Source: Streptomyces sp. SAI-127 (GTDB lineage Bacteria; Actinomycetota; Actinomycetes; Streptomycetales; Streptomycetaceae). From it: DNA of 64,000 bases. The position numbers and the translations under genes are program-made. The stretch's first letter is position 1; every line of letters starts with the position of its first letter. Location of the stretch: assembly GCF_029894425.1 (NCBI RefSeq), contig NZ_JARXYJ010000001.1:8824501-8888500 (forward strand), given 5' to 3'. The notes under the pieces were generated by a model that was not told the DNA's origin, did not search any database, and worked only from the letters and a program-made list of their open reading frames with translations. Below, piece by piece: positions 1 to 8,607 of the stretch.

Positions 1-1107
1 CTCGACTTCCTCAAGGCCCGCTTCGACGCCGGCCTCGCCTGGGTGCACTATCCGGAGGGACTCGGCGGCCTGAACGCACCCCGTTCCCTCCAGGCCGTCG
101 TGGACGCCGGGTTGGAGGCCGCGGGCGCTCCCGACAACGACCCGCGGCGCAACGGCATCGGCCTCGGCATGGCCGCGCCGACGATCCTCAGGTACGGCAC
201 GGAGGAGCAGAAGCAGCGCTTCCTGCGGCCCCTGTGGGTGGGGGAGGAGGTCTGGTGCCAGCTGTTCAGCGAGCCCGGCGCCGGATCCGACCTCGCCGCG
301 CTCGGCACCCGGGCCGTGCGGGAGGGCGACAGCTGGGTGGTCAACGGGCAGAAGGTGTGGACGTCCGGCGCCCACAACTCCCGCTGGGCCATCCTCATCG
401 CCCGCACCGACCCGGACGTGCCCAAGCACGCGGGCATCACCTACTTCCTCTGCGACATGACCGACCCGGGTGTCGAGGTGCGGCCGCTGCGCCAGATCAC
501 CGGCGAGGCCGAGTTCAACGAGGTCTTCCTCACCGACGTCCGCATCCCCGACAGCTGCCGGCTCGGTGACGTCGGCGACGGCTGGAAGGTCGCGCAGACC
601 ACGCTGAACAACGAGCGCGTCGCGATCGGCGGCATGCGGCTGCCCCGCGAGGGCGGCATGATCGGCCCGGTCTCCAAGACCTGGCGCGAGCGCCCCGAGC
701 TGCGCACCCAGGACCTGCACCAGCGTCTGCTGAAGCTCTGGGTGGACTCCGAGGTCGCCCGCCTCACCGCGGAGCGCCTGCGCCAGCAGCTGGTCGCCGG
801 ACAGCCGGGACCCGAGGGCGCCGGCATGAAGCTCGCCTTCGCCCGCCTCAACCAGGAGATCAGCGGCCTGGAGGTCGAACTGCGTGGCGAGGAGGGCCTG
901 TTGTACGACGACTGGACCCTGCGGCGCCCGGAGCTGGTGGACTTCACCGGCCGCGACGCCGGCTACCGCTACCTGCGCTCCAAGGGCAACAGCATCGAGG
1001 GCGGGACCAGCGAGGTCCTGCTGAACATCGTCGCCGAGCGCGTCCTGGGCCTCCCGGCCGAGCCGCGTACCGACAAGGACGTCGCCTGGAAGGACCTGTC
1101 CCGATGA
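1..1107 (+). CDS. Acyl-CoA dehydrogenase, 5' end outside window
   Basis: FAD-dependent acyl-CoA dehydrogenase, which oxidises an acyl-CoA thioester to the 2-enoyl-CoA in the cytoplasm. The frame is open from the first base, so the GTG at 43 is internal and the N-terminal helices are partly missing. Visible are the flavin-contacting middle domain (QLFSEPGAGSDLA, VNGQKVWTSGAH) and the C-terminal helical bundle with IEGGTSEVLLNIVAERVLG. It overlaps the next acyl-CoA dehydrogenase by ATGA, so the two are translationally coupled. Adjacent, divergent acyl-CoA dehydrogenases form alpha2beta2 enzymes in actinobacterial sterol side-chain degradation (FadE26-FadE27 type). A heteromer is an inference here, and the substrate is unknown. 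Confidence 0.93.
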   Translation, partial: LDFLKARFDAGLAWVHYPEGLGGLNAPRSLQAVVDAGLEAAGAPDNDPRRNGIGLGMAAPTILRYGTEEQKQRFLRPLWVGEEVWCQLFSEPGAGSDLAALGTRAVREGDSWVVNGQKVWTSGAHNSRWAILIARTDPDVPKHAGITYFLCDMTDPGVEVRPLRQITGEAEFNEVFLTDVRIPDSCRLGDVGDGWKVAQTTLNNERVAIGGMRLPREGGMIGPVSKTWRERPELRTQDLHQRLLKLWVDSEVARLTAERLRQQLVAGQPGPEGAGMKLAFARLNQEISGLEVELRGEEGLLYDDWTLRRPELVDFTGRDAGYRYLRSKGNSIEGGTSEVLLNIVAERVLGLPAEPRTDKDVAWKDLSR

Positions 1108-2186
1108 GCGCACAGCCCGAACTGCTGTACTCGGAGGAGGAAGAGGCGCTGCGGGCCGCCGTTCGGGACCTCCTCGCCGACCACTGCGACGCGCCGGGTG
1201 TGATCGCCCGCACCGAGTCGGACACCCCGCACGACCTCGCGGCCTGGAAGGCCCTCGCCGACGGCATGGGCCTCGCGGGGCTCCTGGTGCCCGAGGACAA
1301 GGGCGGTCAGGGCGCCACGCACCGCGAAGTCGCGGTAGTCCTGGAGGAGTTGGGTCGCGCGGTCGCTCCCGTGCCCTACCTCACCAGTGCGGTCGTCGCC
1401 ACCGAGGCCCTGCTCGCCTGCGACACCGACGACCTCCTCGCCGAGCTCGCCTCCGGACGGAAGACCGGCGCCCTCGCCGTCTCCCTGAGCGTCGCCCCCG
1501 GCGGCGCCTACAAGGTCGTACGCCACGAAGACGGCACCCTGCACGGGGAGTTGTCGGCGATCGCGGACGCTCAGGCGGCCGACGTGCTGCTCGTGCCCGC
1601 GGACGACGGCGGGCTGTACGCGGTGGAGGCCATCTCCGCGACCGTCACTCCGCAGGTCTCCTTCGACCTGACCCGTCCGCTCGCCACCGTCACCCTCGAC
1701 GGGGCCCGAGGTCGCCTGCTGGGTGACGCCGAAGTCGCCGTGCACCGCGCGCTCCGGGCCGGCGCCGGACTGCTCGCCTCCGAGCAACTCGGGCTCGCCG
1801 ACTGGACGTTGACCGAGACCGTGCGCTACCTCAAGGAGCGCAAGCAGTTCAACCGGCCCGTAGGCGGGTTCCAGGCGCTCAAGCACCGGCTCGCCCAGCT
1901 GTGGCTGGAGGTCGTCAACCTCCGTGCCGCCGCCCGGAACGCGGCCGACGCGCTCGCGACGGGTGAGGACGCCGACGTGGCGGTCGCCGTCGCGCAGGCC
2001 TACGCGGCATCCGTCGCGGTGCACGCCGCCGAGGAGGCGCTCCAGCTGCACGCGGGGATCGGCATGACCTGGGAGCACCCGGTGCACCTGTATCTGAAGC
2101 GTGCCAAGGCCGACTCGATCGCCTACGGCACGGCGGGCACGCATCGCGCCCGGTTGGCCGAACTCGTCGACCTCCAGGCACCTTGA
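1104..2186 (+). CDS. Acyl-CoA dehydrogenase, second subunit-like
   Basis: A 360-residue acyl-CoA dehydrogenase family protein whose ATG overlaps the stop of the previous gene. It has an N-terminal helical domain, a middle domain that is poorly conserved compared with its partner, and a C-terminal domain with LHAGIGMTWEHPVHLYLKR. The middle domain lacks the clear SEPGAGSD flavin motif of the partner, as expected for the less canonical chain of a heteromeric dehydrogenase. That pairing is inferred from coupling and divergence. A strong hairpin terminator follows the stop. Confidence 0.9.
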   Translation: MSAQPELLYSEEEEALRAAVRDLLADHCDAPGVIARTESDTPHDLAAWKALADGMGLAGLLVPEDKGGQGATHREVAVVLEELGRAVAPVPYLTSAVVATEALLACDTDDLLAELASGRKTGALAVSLSVAPGGAYKVVRHEDGTLHGELSAIADAQAADVLLVPADDGGLYAVEAISATVTPQVSFDLTRPLATVTLDGARGRLLGDAEVAVHRALRAGAGLLASEQLGLADWTLTETVRYLKERKQFNRPVGGFQALKHRLAQLWLEVVNLRAAARNAADALATGEDADVAVAVAQAYAASVAVHAAEEALQLHAGIGMTWEHPVHLYLKRAKADSIAYGTAGTHRARLAELVDLQAP

Positions 2187-2210
2187 GCGTCACCCGGTGA
2201 ACGCCGGTGA

Positions 2211-2238
2211 AGCCCGCCCCACCTGGGGCGGGCTTTTC
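2211..2238 (+). terminator. Rho-independent terminator after the acyl-CoA dehydrogenase pair
   Basis: A perfect 10-bp stem, AGCCCGCCCC pairing with GGGGCGGGCT, closes on a 4-nt loop and runs into a short T run. It lies 25 bases after the stop codon. Confidence 0.9.
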
Positions 2239-2367
2239 CGTGCGCCCGCGCGGACGGAGTGAACGAGCGGCGGCAGTCCGGCCAACTCCTGGCATGTACA
2301 GGTTCATTGAGGGCTGAAGTGCCCCATACTCCCTGTGGTTTCGACCCGCCCCACAGGGAGGCAGAAC

Positions 2368-3225
2368 ATGGCCCTCATCACTCGTCGCAGAGCCCTCACC
2401 ACCCTCGGCGCCGCGGTCGCCGCGACGCTCGCCCCGCCCGCCGGCAGCGCCTGGGCCGGAAGTCAGAGGCACCGCCCCCGTCCGTTGTGGCGCGCCCACG
2501 CCCACAACGACTACGAGCATCCGCGCCCTCTCCTCGACGCCCTCGACCACCGTTTCGGCAGCGTCGAGGCCGACATCTTCCTCGTCGGCGAACAGCTCCT
2601 CATCGGCCACACCGTGGACGACCTCGACCCGACGCGTACCCTCGAGTCCCTCTACCTCGACCCGCTGGCCAGGATCGTCAAGGCCAACCACGGTTCGGTC
2701 TACCGGGGTTACCGCCGTCCCCTGCAACTGCTCGTCGACATCAAGACCGAGGGCTCCTCGACCTACCTCGAGCTCGACCGCCATCTGCGGCGTTACCGGC
2801 ATCTGTTCACGACGTACGTGCACGGCAAGGTCGTCCCCGGTCCGGTGACCGCCGTGATCTCCGGCGACCGCGCCGCCCGTGTCCCGATGGAGGCCCAGTC
2901 CGTGCGCCGGGCCTTCTACGACGGCCGGCTCGCCGACCTCGGCACCTCGGCGCCCGCCTCCCTCATCCCGCTGATCAGCGACAACTGGACGCTCAACTTC
3001 ACCTGGCTCGGCGAGGGCGTCTTCCCCGACGCCGAGCGGCAGAAGCTGCGGACCATCGTCCAGCAGGCCCACGCGCGCGGGCAGAAGGTGCGGTTCTGGG
3101 CCACCCCGGACCTCGCGGGCCCCGCCCGGGACGCGCTGTGGGCCGAACTTCTCGCCGCCGGCGTCGACCACCTCAACACCGACGACCTGGCAGGCCTGGA
3201 GGCCTTCCTGGGCGCCCACCGATAG
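2368..3225 (+). CDS. Secreted PI-PLC/glycerophosphodiesterase-like protein
   Basis: A 285-residue exported protein of the PLC-like phosphodiesterase superfamily, resembling the AIM6 group. The start is the ATG preceded by AGGGAGGCAG. Earlier in-frame codons would place residues in front of a good Tat-like signal (TRRRALTTLG, then a hydrophobic segment and an AWA cleavage region). The barrel begins with RAHAHNDYEHPRP, followed by EADIFLV and LLVDIKTEG, which supply the His and acidic metal or catalytic residues of this superfamily. The substrate is not known. It stands alone between a terminator and a small membrane protein gene. Confidence 0.8.
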   Translation: MALITRRRALTTLGAAVAATLAPPAGSAWAGSQRHRPRPLWRAHAHNDYEHPRPLLDALDHRFGSVEADIFLVGEQLLIGHTVDDLDPTRTLESLYLDPLARIVKANHGSVYRGYRRPLQLLVDIKTEGSSTYLELDRHLRRYRHLFTTYVHGKVVPGPVTAVISGDRAARVPMEAQSVRRAFYDGRLADLGTSAPASLIPLISDNWTLNFTWLGEGVFPDAERQKLRTIVQQAHARGQKVRFWATPDLAGPARDALWAELLAAGVDHLNTDDLAGLEAFLGAHR

Positions 3226-3356
3226 GCGCCTCGGAACGAGGACGGACACCACTCGTTCGGAGGACACTTCAGCCGCCCGGACGAACCCTCCGCTACGCCA
3301 CACTTGCGCCCGAACGCCGCGAATCGGACCCGGCGGCGTGGCGGAGGAGGCTGTCC

Positions 3357-3551
3357 ATGGCGATTTCCATTTCCCTAGTGGTGCTGCTGCTGATCCTGGC
3401 GGTGATCTTCCTGCGCAGCGGCGGACTCAAGGTCTCCCACGCGCTGGTGTGCGCGCTGTTCGGGTTCCTGCTCGCCGGTACGAGCATCGCGCCCACCATC
3501 CACAGCGGTCTCACGGCGACGGCCGACATCGTCAGCAGCCTGCGCCCCTGA
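3357..3551 (+). CDS. Small conserved-type membrane protein, 64 aa
   Basis: A 64-residue protein. It has an N-terminal transmembrane helix (ISLVVLLLILAVIFL), a short basic turn (RSGGLKVSHA), a second hydrophobic segment (LVCALFGFLLAGTSIA) and a short tail. The start is set by GGAGGAGG seven bases upstream of the ATG. Small two-helix proteins of this look are common in Streptomyces and have no known function. The stop lies two bases from the end of the convergent phosphodiester glycosidase gene. Confidence 0.75.
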   Translation: MAISISLVVLLLILAVIFLRSGGLKVSHALVCALFGFLLAGTSIAPTIHSGLTATADIVSSLRP

Positions 3552-3553
3552 CC

Positions 3554-4792
3554 TCAGCCCGAGAAGAAGACCCCGATGCCGTTCGGCACGGGCCGCTCGG
3601 CCCCGCCAGAAGGGTGGTTGAGAGCGGCGACGGAGCTCGTGCCCGGCATCCGGGCGGCCATGGTTGTGGAACCCCCGCCGTCCAGGCTGAAAGCGTCGAC
3701 GGAGCCCAACGTCCGCATGGTCTCCGCCACTTCGGCGATCGTCAGCCCACTGCGATGGTCCGGCGCCCCGTCCAGCGCGAGGAGATACAGCCGCCGTCCG
3801 CCGTCCGCGACACCCACGGCCGTGCGCACGGCCGACGTCGTGTCGTCGAGGCCGGGCAGCGGCCGGCCGCCGTCGAGCACCGGGTAGCCGCCGAGCGCGA
3901 AGCGGTACGGAACCTTCGCCGAGGCCGCGACCAGTCGGTGCTTCACCGTCACCGCCGCGCCCACGGACAGCTTCCGCAGTTGCTGCGCGCCCGCCTCCCG
4001 GCCCACCAGCACGGTGGTGCCGTCGGCGATCGGTCCGCCGCCCGGGGCGTCTGCCGTGGCCACGACCTGACCGGCGCGGACCGTCACCTCGTAGGTGTCC
4101 GTGCTGCACGGGGCGGCCCGGTCGGTGTCCGTCCCGCAGGTCGACCGCACCCGGGAGGCGCTGCCCCAGTCCGAGGTGAACGCCCCGACCGAACCCACGG
4201 GCAGCGCGTACTGGTTCAGCCCGCCGAGCGGCAGCTGCCCCTCGGGCGTCCGCACCGACCCGTCGAGCGCCAGGCCGTCAAGGCGGGCCAGACGGTCGGT
4301 GCCCACGCCGAACACGTCCTTGGTGCTCGTGCCGGACGGCAGTGCGGGCCCGAAACGCTGACCGTCCGGCACCGCCGCCTTGAGCACGCGGCCCTGCGCG
4401 ATCGCCGGGCCCACACTCGCGCCGGTGGCCTCGACGCCCGGGTGCTGGGTCTCCGTGATGTTGAAGAAGTCGCCGTTCACCCCCGCGAGCGCGCCCTGCG
4501 CGGTGGCCAGCCGGGACACCGTGGCCCGCGCCGCCACCGCCCCCGGATACAACAGCTCCAGCCGCACCCGCGGATCGCTCAGGTCCACGCCGATCACATG
4601 GGCGTGCGCCACCCCCGCGGCCGCGTCGATGTCGAACTCCTCGTACCGCACACCGGTCGCGAGCCGTGTCCACCCCTGCGCGGCGCCGGCCGGCGCCGCC
4701 CCCACCAGGGCCGCACCGGCCAGCGTGCCGAGTGCCGCGAGAAACGTCAGTACCGATCTGCCGGCGCGTAAACGCCTTTGACGATGCGTCAC
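3554..4792 (-). CDS. Secreted phosphodiester glycosidase family protein
   Basis: A 412-residue exported protein with a Sec signal in residues 1-38. It belongs to the phosphodiester glycosidase (NAGPA, DUF2233) family, which removes sugars held in phosphodiester linkage. Family hallmarks are GVNGDFFNI near residue 115, the C-terminal FSLDGGGSTTMA, and the final PNGIGVF. The length is normal for actinobacterial members. The natural substrate is unknown, but cell-wall or exopolysaccharide glycosyl-phosphates are plausible. It is convergent with the small membrane protein gene. Confidence 0.87.
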   Translation of the reverse strand: MTHRQRRLRAGRSVLTFLAALGTLAGAALVGAAPAGAAQGWTRLATGVRYEEFDIDAAAGVAHAHVIGVDLSDPRVRLELLYPGAVAARATVSRLATAQGALAGVNGDFFNITETQHPGVEATGASVGPAIAQGRVLKAAVPDGQRFGPALPSGTSTKDVFGVGTDRLARLDGLALDGSVRTPEGQLPLGGLNQYALPVGSVGAFTSDWGSASRVRSTCGTDTDRAAPCSTDTYEVTVRAGQVVATADAPGGGPIADGTTVLVGREAGAQQLRKLSVGAAVTVKHRLVAASAKVPYRFALGGYPVLDGGRPLPGLDDTTSAVRTAVGVADGGRRLYLLALDGAPDHRSGLTIAEVAETMRTLGSVDAFSLDGGGSTTMAARMPGTSSVAALNHPSGGAERPVPNGIGVFFSG

Positions 4793-4868
4793 AGCTCTCC
4801 CTGATGTCTCGTCAACTGTTCCCAGGCCTCAGGAAGAGTGCATCAGACAGCGATGACACAGGCGACGG

Positions 4869-5252
4869 CTATGCGCCGACCACACGCGAACGGATCAGGA
4901 AACGTACCCCCTCGGGCGCCTCCAGCGAGAACCCACTGCCCCGGCCCTCGACGACGTCCACGATCAGCCGGGTGTGGCTCCACACCGCGTACTGGCTCCT
5001 CGACATCCAGAACGTCACCGGCTCCTCGACCCCCGGCACGTTCAGCTCGGCGAGCAGCACGTCCGAGCCGCCGGTGCGGAACTCGCCCGCCGGGTAGCAC
5101 ATGGGCGCGCTGCCGTCGCAGCAGCCGCCGGACTGATGGAACATCAGCGGCCCGTGCGCCTCGCGCAGCCGGCGCAGCAGCTCGGCGGCCGCGGGCGTGA
5201 GCTCGACGCGCGGCACCTCGTCGTACACGGCACGTGCGGAATCCTCGTCCAT
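4869..5252 (-). CDS. DUF779 domain protein
   Basis: A 127-residue soluble protein with the Cys-rich DUF779 signature HQSGGCCDGSAPMC and a beta-rich remainder. Family members usually sit beside an aldehyde dehydrogenase gene; here there is none adjacent, so the gene looks orphaned. The ATG is chosen because extending the frame upstream would give 37 low-complexity residues and overlap the 41-residue gene. No strong Shine-Dalgarno sequence precedes it. Function unknown; the conserved Cys pair suggests metal or thiol chemistry. Confidence 0.8.
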   Translation of the reverse strand: MDEDSARAVYDEVPRVELTPAAAELLRRLREAHGPLMFHQSGGCCDGSAPMCYPAGEFRTGGSDVLLAELNVPGVEEPVTFWMSRSQYAVWSHTRLIVDVVEGRGSGFSLEAPEGVRFLIRSRVVGA

Positions 5253-5319
5253 GGTCGTCGAGTGCAGCACGGGGAAGGTTGCGAGGGGGTTGCAGGGCGC
5301 AGTGCGGCAGCGTGCGGCT

Positions 5320-5445
5320 TCAGGACAGGTCGATGGGAGCCGGGTTCCACTGGTACCGGGCATCCTCCTCGTCCTTGAGAAGGACTCTGCGCTGCCCCGC
5401 GGCCGCCGAATGGGACGAGCGTGAGGAGACTCCCTGGCCGGTCAC
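5320..5445 (-). CDS. Uncharacterised 41-residue protein
   Basis: A short gene read directly from the sequence. A GTG start is preceded by an excellent Shine-Dalgarno (AGGAGGGGAA, 5-nt spacing) and opens 13 bases after the stop of the methyltransferase-NUDIX gene on the same strand. The product begins MTGQGVSSRS, is Ser/Ala-rich in its first third, and ends in a polar segment RRVLLKDEEDARYQW followed by NPAPIDLS. No membrane helix or Cys is present. I do not recognise the family. The ribosome binding site, operon position and non-random C-terminus argue that it is real. Confidence 0.6.
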   Translation of the reverse strand: MTGQGVSSRSSHSAAAGQRRVLLKDEEDARYQWNPAPIDLS

Positions 5446-5458
5446 TGTTCTTCCCCTC

Positions 5459-6625
5459 CTAGCCGGCGTACGGCGTGAAGTGGGCCGGCGTGTGGTCGAT
5501 CGGCAGGTCCGGGCGCCATGCGGTCAGGCCCTGGGCGCTGCACACGAACAAGTTCTCCGGCAGCCGGTCCAGGGCGAACCAGCGCCAGTCGCCGACGCGT
5601 TCGTCGGGCTGGTCCGAGGGTTCGCCCCGCCAGGCGGTGACCCGGGCGGCCACGGTCATCCGCACCACGCCCTCCACGTCGTCGAGGAGCGTGCCCAGTA
5701 GCCGGACGTCTGCCGGGCGGGCCTCGATGCCGGTCTCCTCGCGCAGTTCGCGCACGACCGTCTCCGCCAGCGACTCCCCGGCCTCCACCGTGCCGCCCGG
5801 CAACTCCCAGGTCCCGCGCCGGTGCCGGCCGAGAAGCAGTCCGCGAGGGCCGTACAGGATGGCGCCGACGCCGATCGCCGCGTGCGGGACCGGAGGGCGG
5901 CTGGCGCGTGGGCGGGAGGAGACCCGGACCGGCCGGGTCGCCCGGACGATCCGGTAGGAGGCGTGGTTGCCCTCCTCCGGCGCGTCGAGGACGTCGATCC
6001 CCTCGACCCGCAGACCGTGCTCGCCGAGCAGGTCCGTCCAGAGTTCCGGAGTCAGCACCCACATCCGTACGGCGACCTCCCCGCCCCCGGCGAGCCGCAG
6101 GATCTCGGGCCGGGATTCGACGACCGACGACGGGCCCTCTCCTCGGGAGTTGGTGTGCAGCACGGTGAAGCACAGCGTTCCGCCGGGTCGGAGCGCGGCG
6201 GCGAGAGCGGGCAGCAGTCGGCGGGGATCGACGTAGGGCACCGCGTTGACGGAGTAGACGACGTCGTACGGCTCTGCCGCGCCGAGGTGCTCGACGGCGT
6301 CCGCCCTGATCAGGCGCAGTCCGGGCAGGGAGCCGTAGCGCGTGAGGGCCCGTTCGTGCTGTGTGGGGGAGGAGTCGACCGCGTCCACCGAGGCGCCGTA
6401 CATCTGGACGAGATGCGCCGCGTGCCGGGCCGGGCCGCACCCGAGGTCCAGCACGCGCCGCCCGGCCAGCTCGCCGAGGATCTCGGCGCCCGGCCCGGTG
6501 CCCCGGAGGCCCCAGTCGAACCGCTCGAGCTCCGGCAGGACCGTGCCGCGCCGCAGATGGTGGTCGCCGTAGGCGTGCCAGGCCTCGGCGTTGACGGCGT
6601 CGGGGCCGACGGGTCGCGTGGTCAA
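5459..6625 (-). CDS. SAM methyltransferase-NUDIX hydrolase fusion
   Basis: A 388-residue two-domain protein. Residues 1-215 form a class I SAM-dependent methyltransferase with motif [14 protein letters not shown] and an acidic VDAVDSS strand end. Residues 235-388 form a NUDIX hydrolase with a complete box ([19 protein letters not shown] followed by EETG). The start is TTG, preceded by GGGAGG at 4 nt; no better in-frame start fits the methyltransferase N-terminus. The fusion recurs in actinomycetes, and neither the methyl acceptor nor the nucleotide substrate is known. It is followed by the 41-residue gene in the same direction. Confidence 0.88.
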   Translation of the reverse strand: MTTRPVGPDAVNAEAWHAYGDHHLRRGTVLPELERFDWGLRGTGPGAEILGELAGRRVLDLGCGPARHAAHLVQMYGASVDAVDSSPTQHERALTRYGSLPGLRLIRADAVEHLGAAEPYDVVYSVNAVPYVDPRRLLPALAAALRPGGTLCFTVLHTNSRGEGPSSVVESRPEILRLAGGGEVAVRMWVLTPELWTDLLGEHGLRVEGIDVLDAPEEGNHASYRIVRATRPVRVSSRPRASRPPVPHAAIGVGAILYGPRGLLLGRHRRGTWELPGGTVEAGESLAETVVRELREETGIEARPADVRLLGTLLDDVEGVVRMTVAARVTAWRGEPSDQPDERVGDWRWFALDRLPENLFVCSAQGLTAWRPDLPIDHTPAHFTPYAG

Positions 6626-6748
6626 CGTGCCTCCCGGATGCGGTGGTCGAGGTTCGGACCCTATGCGAGCGCCGGACCACCGAGTTGCCGAGGGCCACCG
6701 CCCATTTCCGTCCCTTGTCTTGACGTGTACTTGGCGGAGTGGCTTCTA

Positions 6749-6762
6749 TGGGAGCGCTCCCA
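6749..6762. promoter_or_regulatory. CebR box (operator) of the mannanase gene
   Basis: The 14-bp palindrome TGGGAGCGCTCCCA exactly matches the established binding site of CebR, the Streptomyces cello-oligosaccharide-responsive LacI repressor. It directly abuts a promoter with -35 TTGACG at 6720 and a -10-like TTCTAT at 6744 (18-bp spacer), so repressor binding would block transcription start. No cebR gene lies in the window. Confidence 0.88.
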
Positions 6763-6800
6763 TGCTCCTTCCGACTGCCTCACCCATCCCTGGAGCCGCA

Positions 6801-8450
6801 GTGAGAAGAACAAGAAAGAGCCCCCTGAGCACGTTATTGGCCAGACTGGCCGCCCTCATCGCACTGGTGGTGCTCGGCGCCCTCTGCCCGAGCGCGGCCC
6901 AGGCCGCCGAGGAGCCCGGCACCAAGGCCGCCGGTCTGCACATCAGCGACGGCCGCCTGGTCGAAGGCAACGGCAACGACTTCGTCATGCGTGGCGTCAA
7001 TCACGCCCACACCTGGTACCCGAACGAACTGGGGTCGCTGGCCGACATCAAGGCGCAGGGCGCCAACACCGTCCGGGTGGTCCTCGCCGATGGCCACCGC
7101 TGGACCGCCAACACCGCCTCGGACGTGGCCAACGTCATCGCCCAGTGCAAGGCAAACCGGCTCATCTGCGTCCTGGAGGTGCACGACACCACGGGATACG
7201 GCGAGGACAGCGCGGCCGGCACCCTCGACCAGGCCGCCGACTACTGGATCGGCCTGAAGAGCGTGCTCGCCGGCCAGGAGAACTACATCGTCATCAACAT
7301 CGGCAACGAGCCCTGGGGCAACACCGACCCCGCCGGCTGGACCGCCCCGACGATCGCCGCGATCCAGAAGCTCCGCAACGCCGGCTTCGAGCACACGATC
7401 ATGGTGGACGCCCCCAACTGGGGCCAGGACTGGCAGCAAGTCATGCGCACCAACGCCCAGAGCGTCTACGCCGCCGACACCACCGGCAACCTGATCTTCT
7501 CGATCCACATGTACAGCGTCTTCGACACCGCGGCGGAGATCACCGACTATCTCAACGCCTTCGTCAGCGCCAAACTGCCCATTCTGATCGGGGAGTTCGG
7601 CGGCCCCGCCGACCAGTGGGGCGATCCGGACGAGGACACCATGATGGCCACCGCCGAGCAGCTCGACATCGGTTACCTGGCCTGGTCCTGGAGCGGCAAC
7701 ACCGACCCGATCCTCGACCTCGTGCTCAACTTCGATCCGGCGCAGACGACTTCGTGGGGTCAGCGCATCTTCAACGGCGCCAACGGCATCGCGCAGACCG
7801 CCAAGGAAGCCACCGTTTTCGGCGGCGGTTCCGGTGACACCCACGCCCCTACCGCACCCGGCACCCCGACCGCCTCGGCGGTGACGGCGACCTCGGCGAA
7901 CCTGTCCTGGACGGCGTCCACTGACAACGTTGGCGTCGCCGGCTACGACGTCGTCCGGGTCAGCGGCGGCACCGAGACGAAGGTCGCGGCCTCGACGGCG
8001 AATTCGGTGACCGTGACGGGCCTGACCGCGGGCACGGCGTACTCCTTCGCCGTTTACGCCCGTGACGCGGCCGGGAACCGGTCGGCCCGCTCGGCGACGG
8101 TGAGCGTCACCACCGCCGACACGCCCGCGGGGAGCTGTTCCGTCGGCTACCGCGTGGTCGGCGAGTGGCAGGGCGGTTTCCAGGGCGAGATCGCCATCCG
8201 CAACACCGGCACGTCCGCCGTCAGCGGCTGGAAGCTCGCCTTCACCTTCGCCAACGGGCAGACCGTCTCCAACATGTGGGGCGGGACCGCCGCGCAGAGC
8301 GGCGGGGCGGTGACCGTCACCCCGGCCTCCTACACCAACACGATCCCGGCCGGGGGCTCGGTCACCGTCGGCTTCATCGGCAGCAAGGGCGCCACGAACA
8401 CCGCACCCACGGCCTTCACGCTCAACGGGGCGGCCTGCGTGAACGGTTGA
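6801..8450 (+). CDS. Secreted GH5 endo-beta-mannanase with FN3 and CBM2
   Basis: A 549-residue exported glycanase. The GTG start follows GGAG at 5 nt and gives a clean Sec signal (residues 1-34, ending in AQA). Residues about 40-340 form a GH5 (beta/alpha)8 barrel closest to subfamily 8 beta-mannanases, with acid/base E170 in NIGNEPWGN and nucleophile E265 in LIGEFGG. A fibronectin type III module (about 352-440) and a C-terminal CBM2 (about 447-549, with SGWKLAFTF and NMWGGT) follow. It should cleave mannan or glucomannan in plant biomass. The CebR box upstream implies induction by cello-oligosaccharides. Other GH5 endoglucanase activity is the main alternative. Confidence 0.9.
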   Translation: MRRTRKSPLSTLLARLAALIALVVLGALCPSAAQAAEEPGTKAAGLHISDGRLVEGNGNDFVMRGVNHAHTWYPNELGSLADIKAQGANTVRVVLADGHRWTANTASDVANVIAQCKANRLICVLEVHDTTGYGEDSAAGTLDQAADYWIGLKSVLAGQENYIVINIGNEPWGNTDPAGWTAPTIAAIQKLRNAGFEHTIMVDAPNWGQDWQQVMRTNAQSVYAADTTGNLIFSIHMYSVFDTAAEITDYLNAFVSAKLPILIGEFGGPADQWGDPDEDTMMATAEQLDIGYLAWSWSGNTDPILDLVLNFDPAQTTSWGQRIFNGANGIAQTAKEATVFGGGSGDTHAPTAPGTPTASAVTATSANLSWTASTDNVGVAGYDVVRVSGGTETKVAASTANSVTVTGLTAGTAYSFAVYARDAAGNRSARSATVSVTTADTPAGSCSVGYRVVGEWQGGFQGEIAIRNTGTSAVSGWKLAFTFANGQTVSNMWGGTAAQSGGAVTVTPASYTNTIPAGGSVTVGFIGSKGATNTAPTAFTLNGAACVNG

Positions 8451-8564
8451 TGTACCCGAGGTATCAGGTCAACTGTCCCGGACTCTTGACTCGGAACGTG
8501 CTCAGTCGCGATCCTCGACGCATCTATTGCGCCGGTCATGACAATTCCAAGGGCAGTCAAAACG

Positions 8565-8599
8565 CCCTCGGTCGACGGCGCCTCCCGCCGACCGAGGGA
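8565..8599 (+). promoter_or_regulatory. Hairpin overlapping the ribosome binding site of the amidohydrolase gene
   Basis: CCCTCGGTCG pairs with CGACCGAGGG, and the stem is extended by inner CGG/CCG pairs. The right arm contains the probable Shine-Dalgarno GAGGGA, 8 nt before the ATG. A promoter-like TTGACT (8486) with GATCCT (8510) lies upstream, so the hairpin would be in the leader RNA. It could limit initiation or act as an attenuator; which of these is not decided by the sequence. Confidence 0.5.
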
Positions 8600-8607
8600 C
8601 GTGGGCC

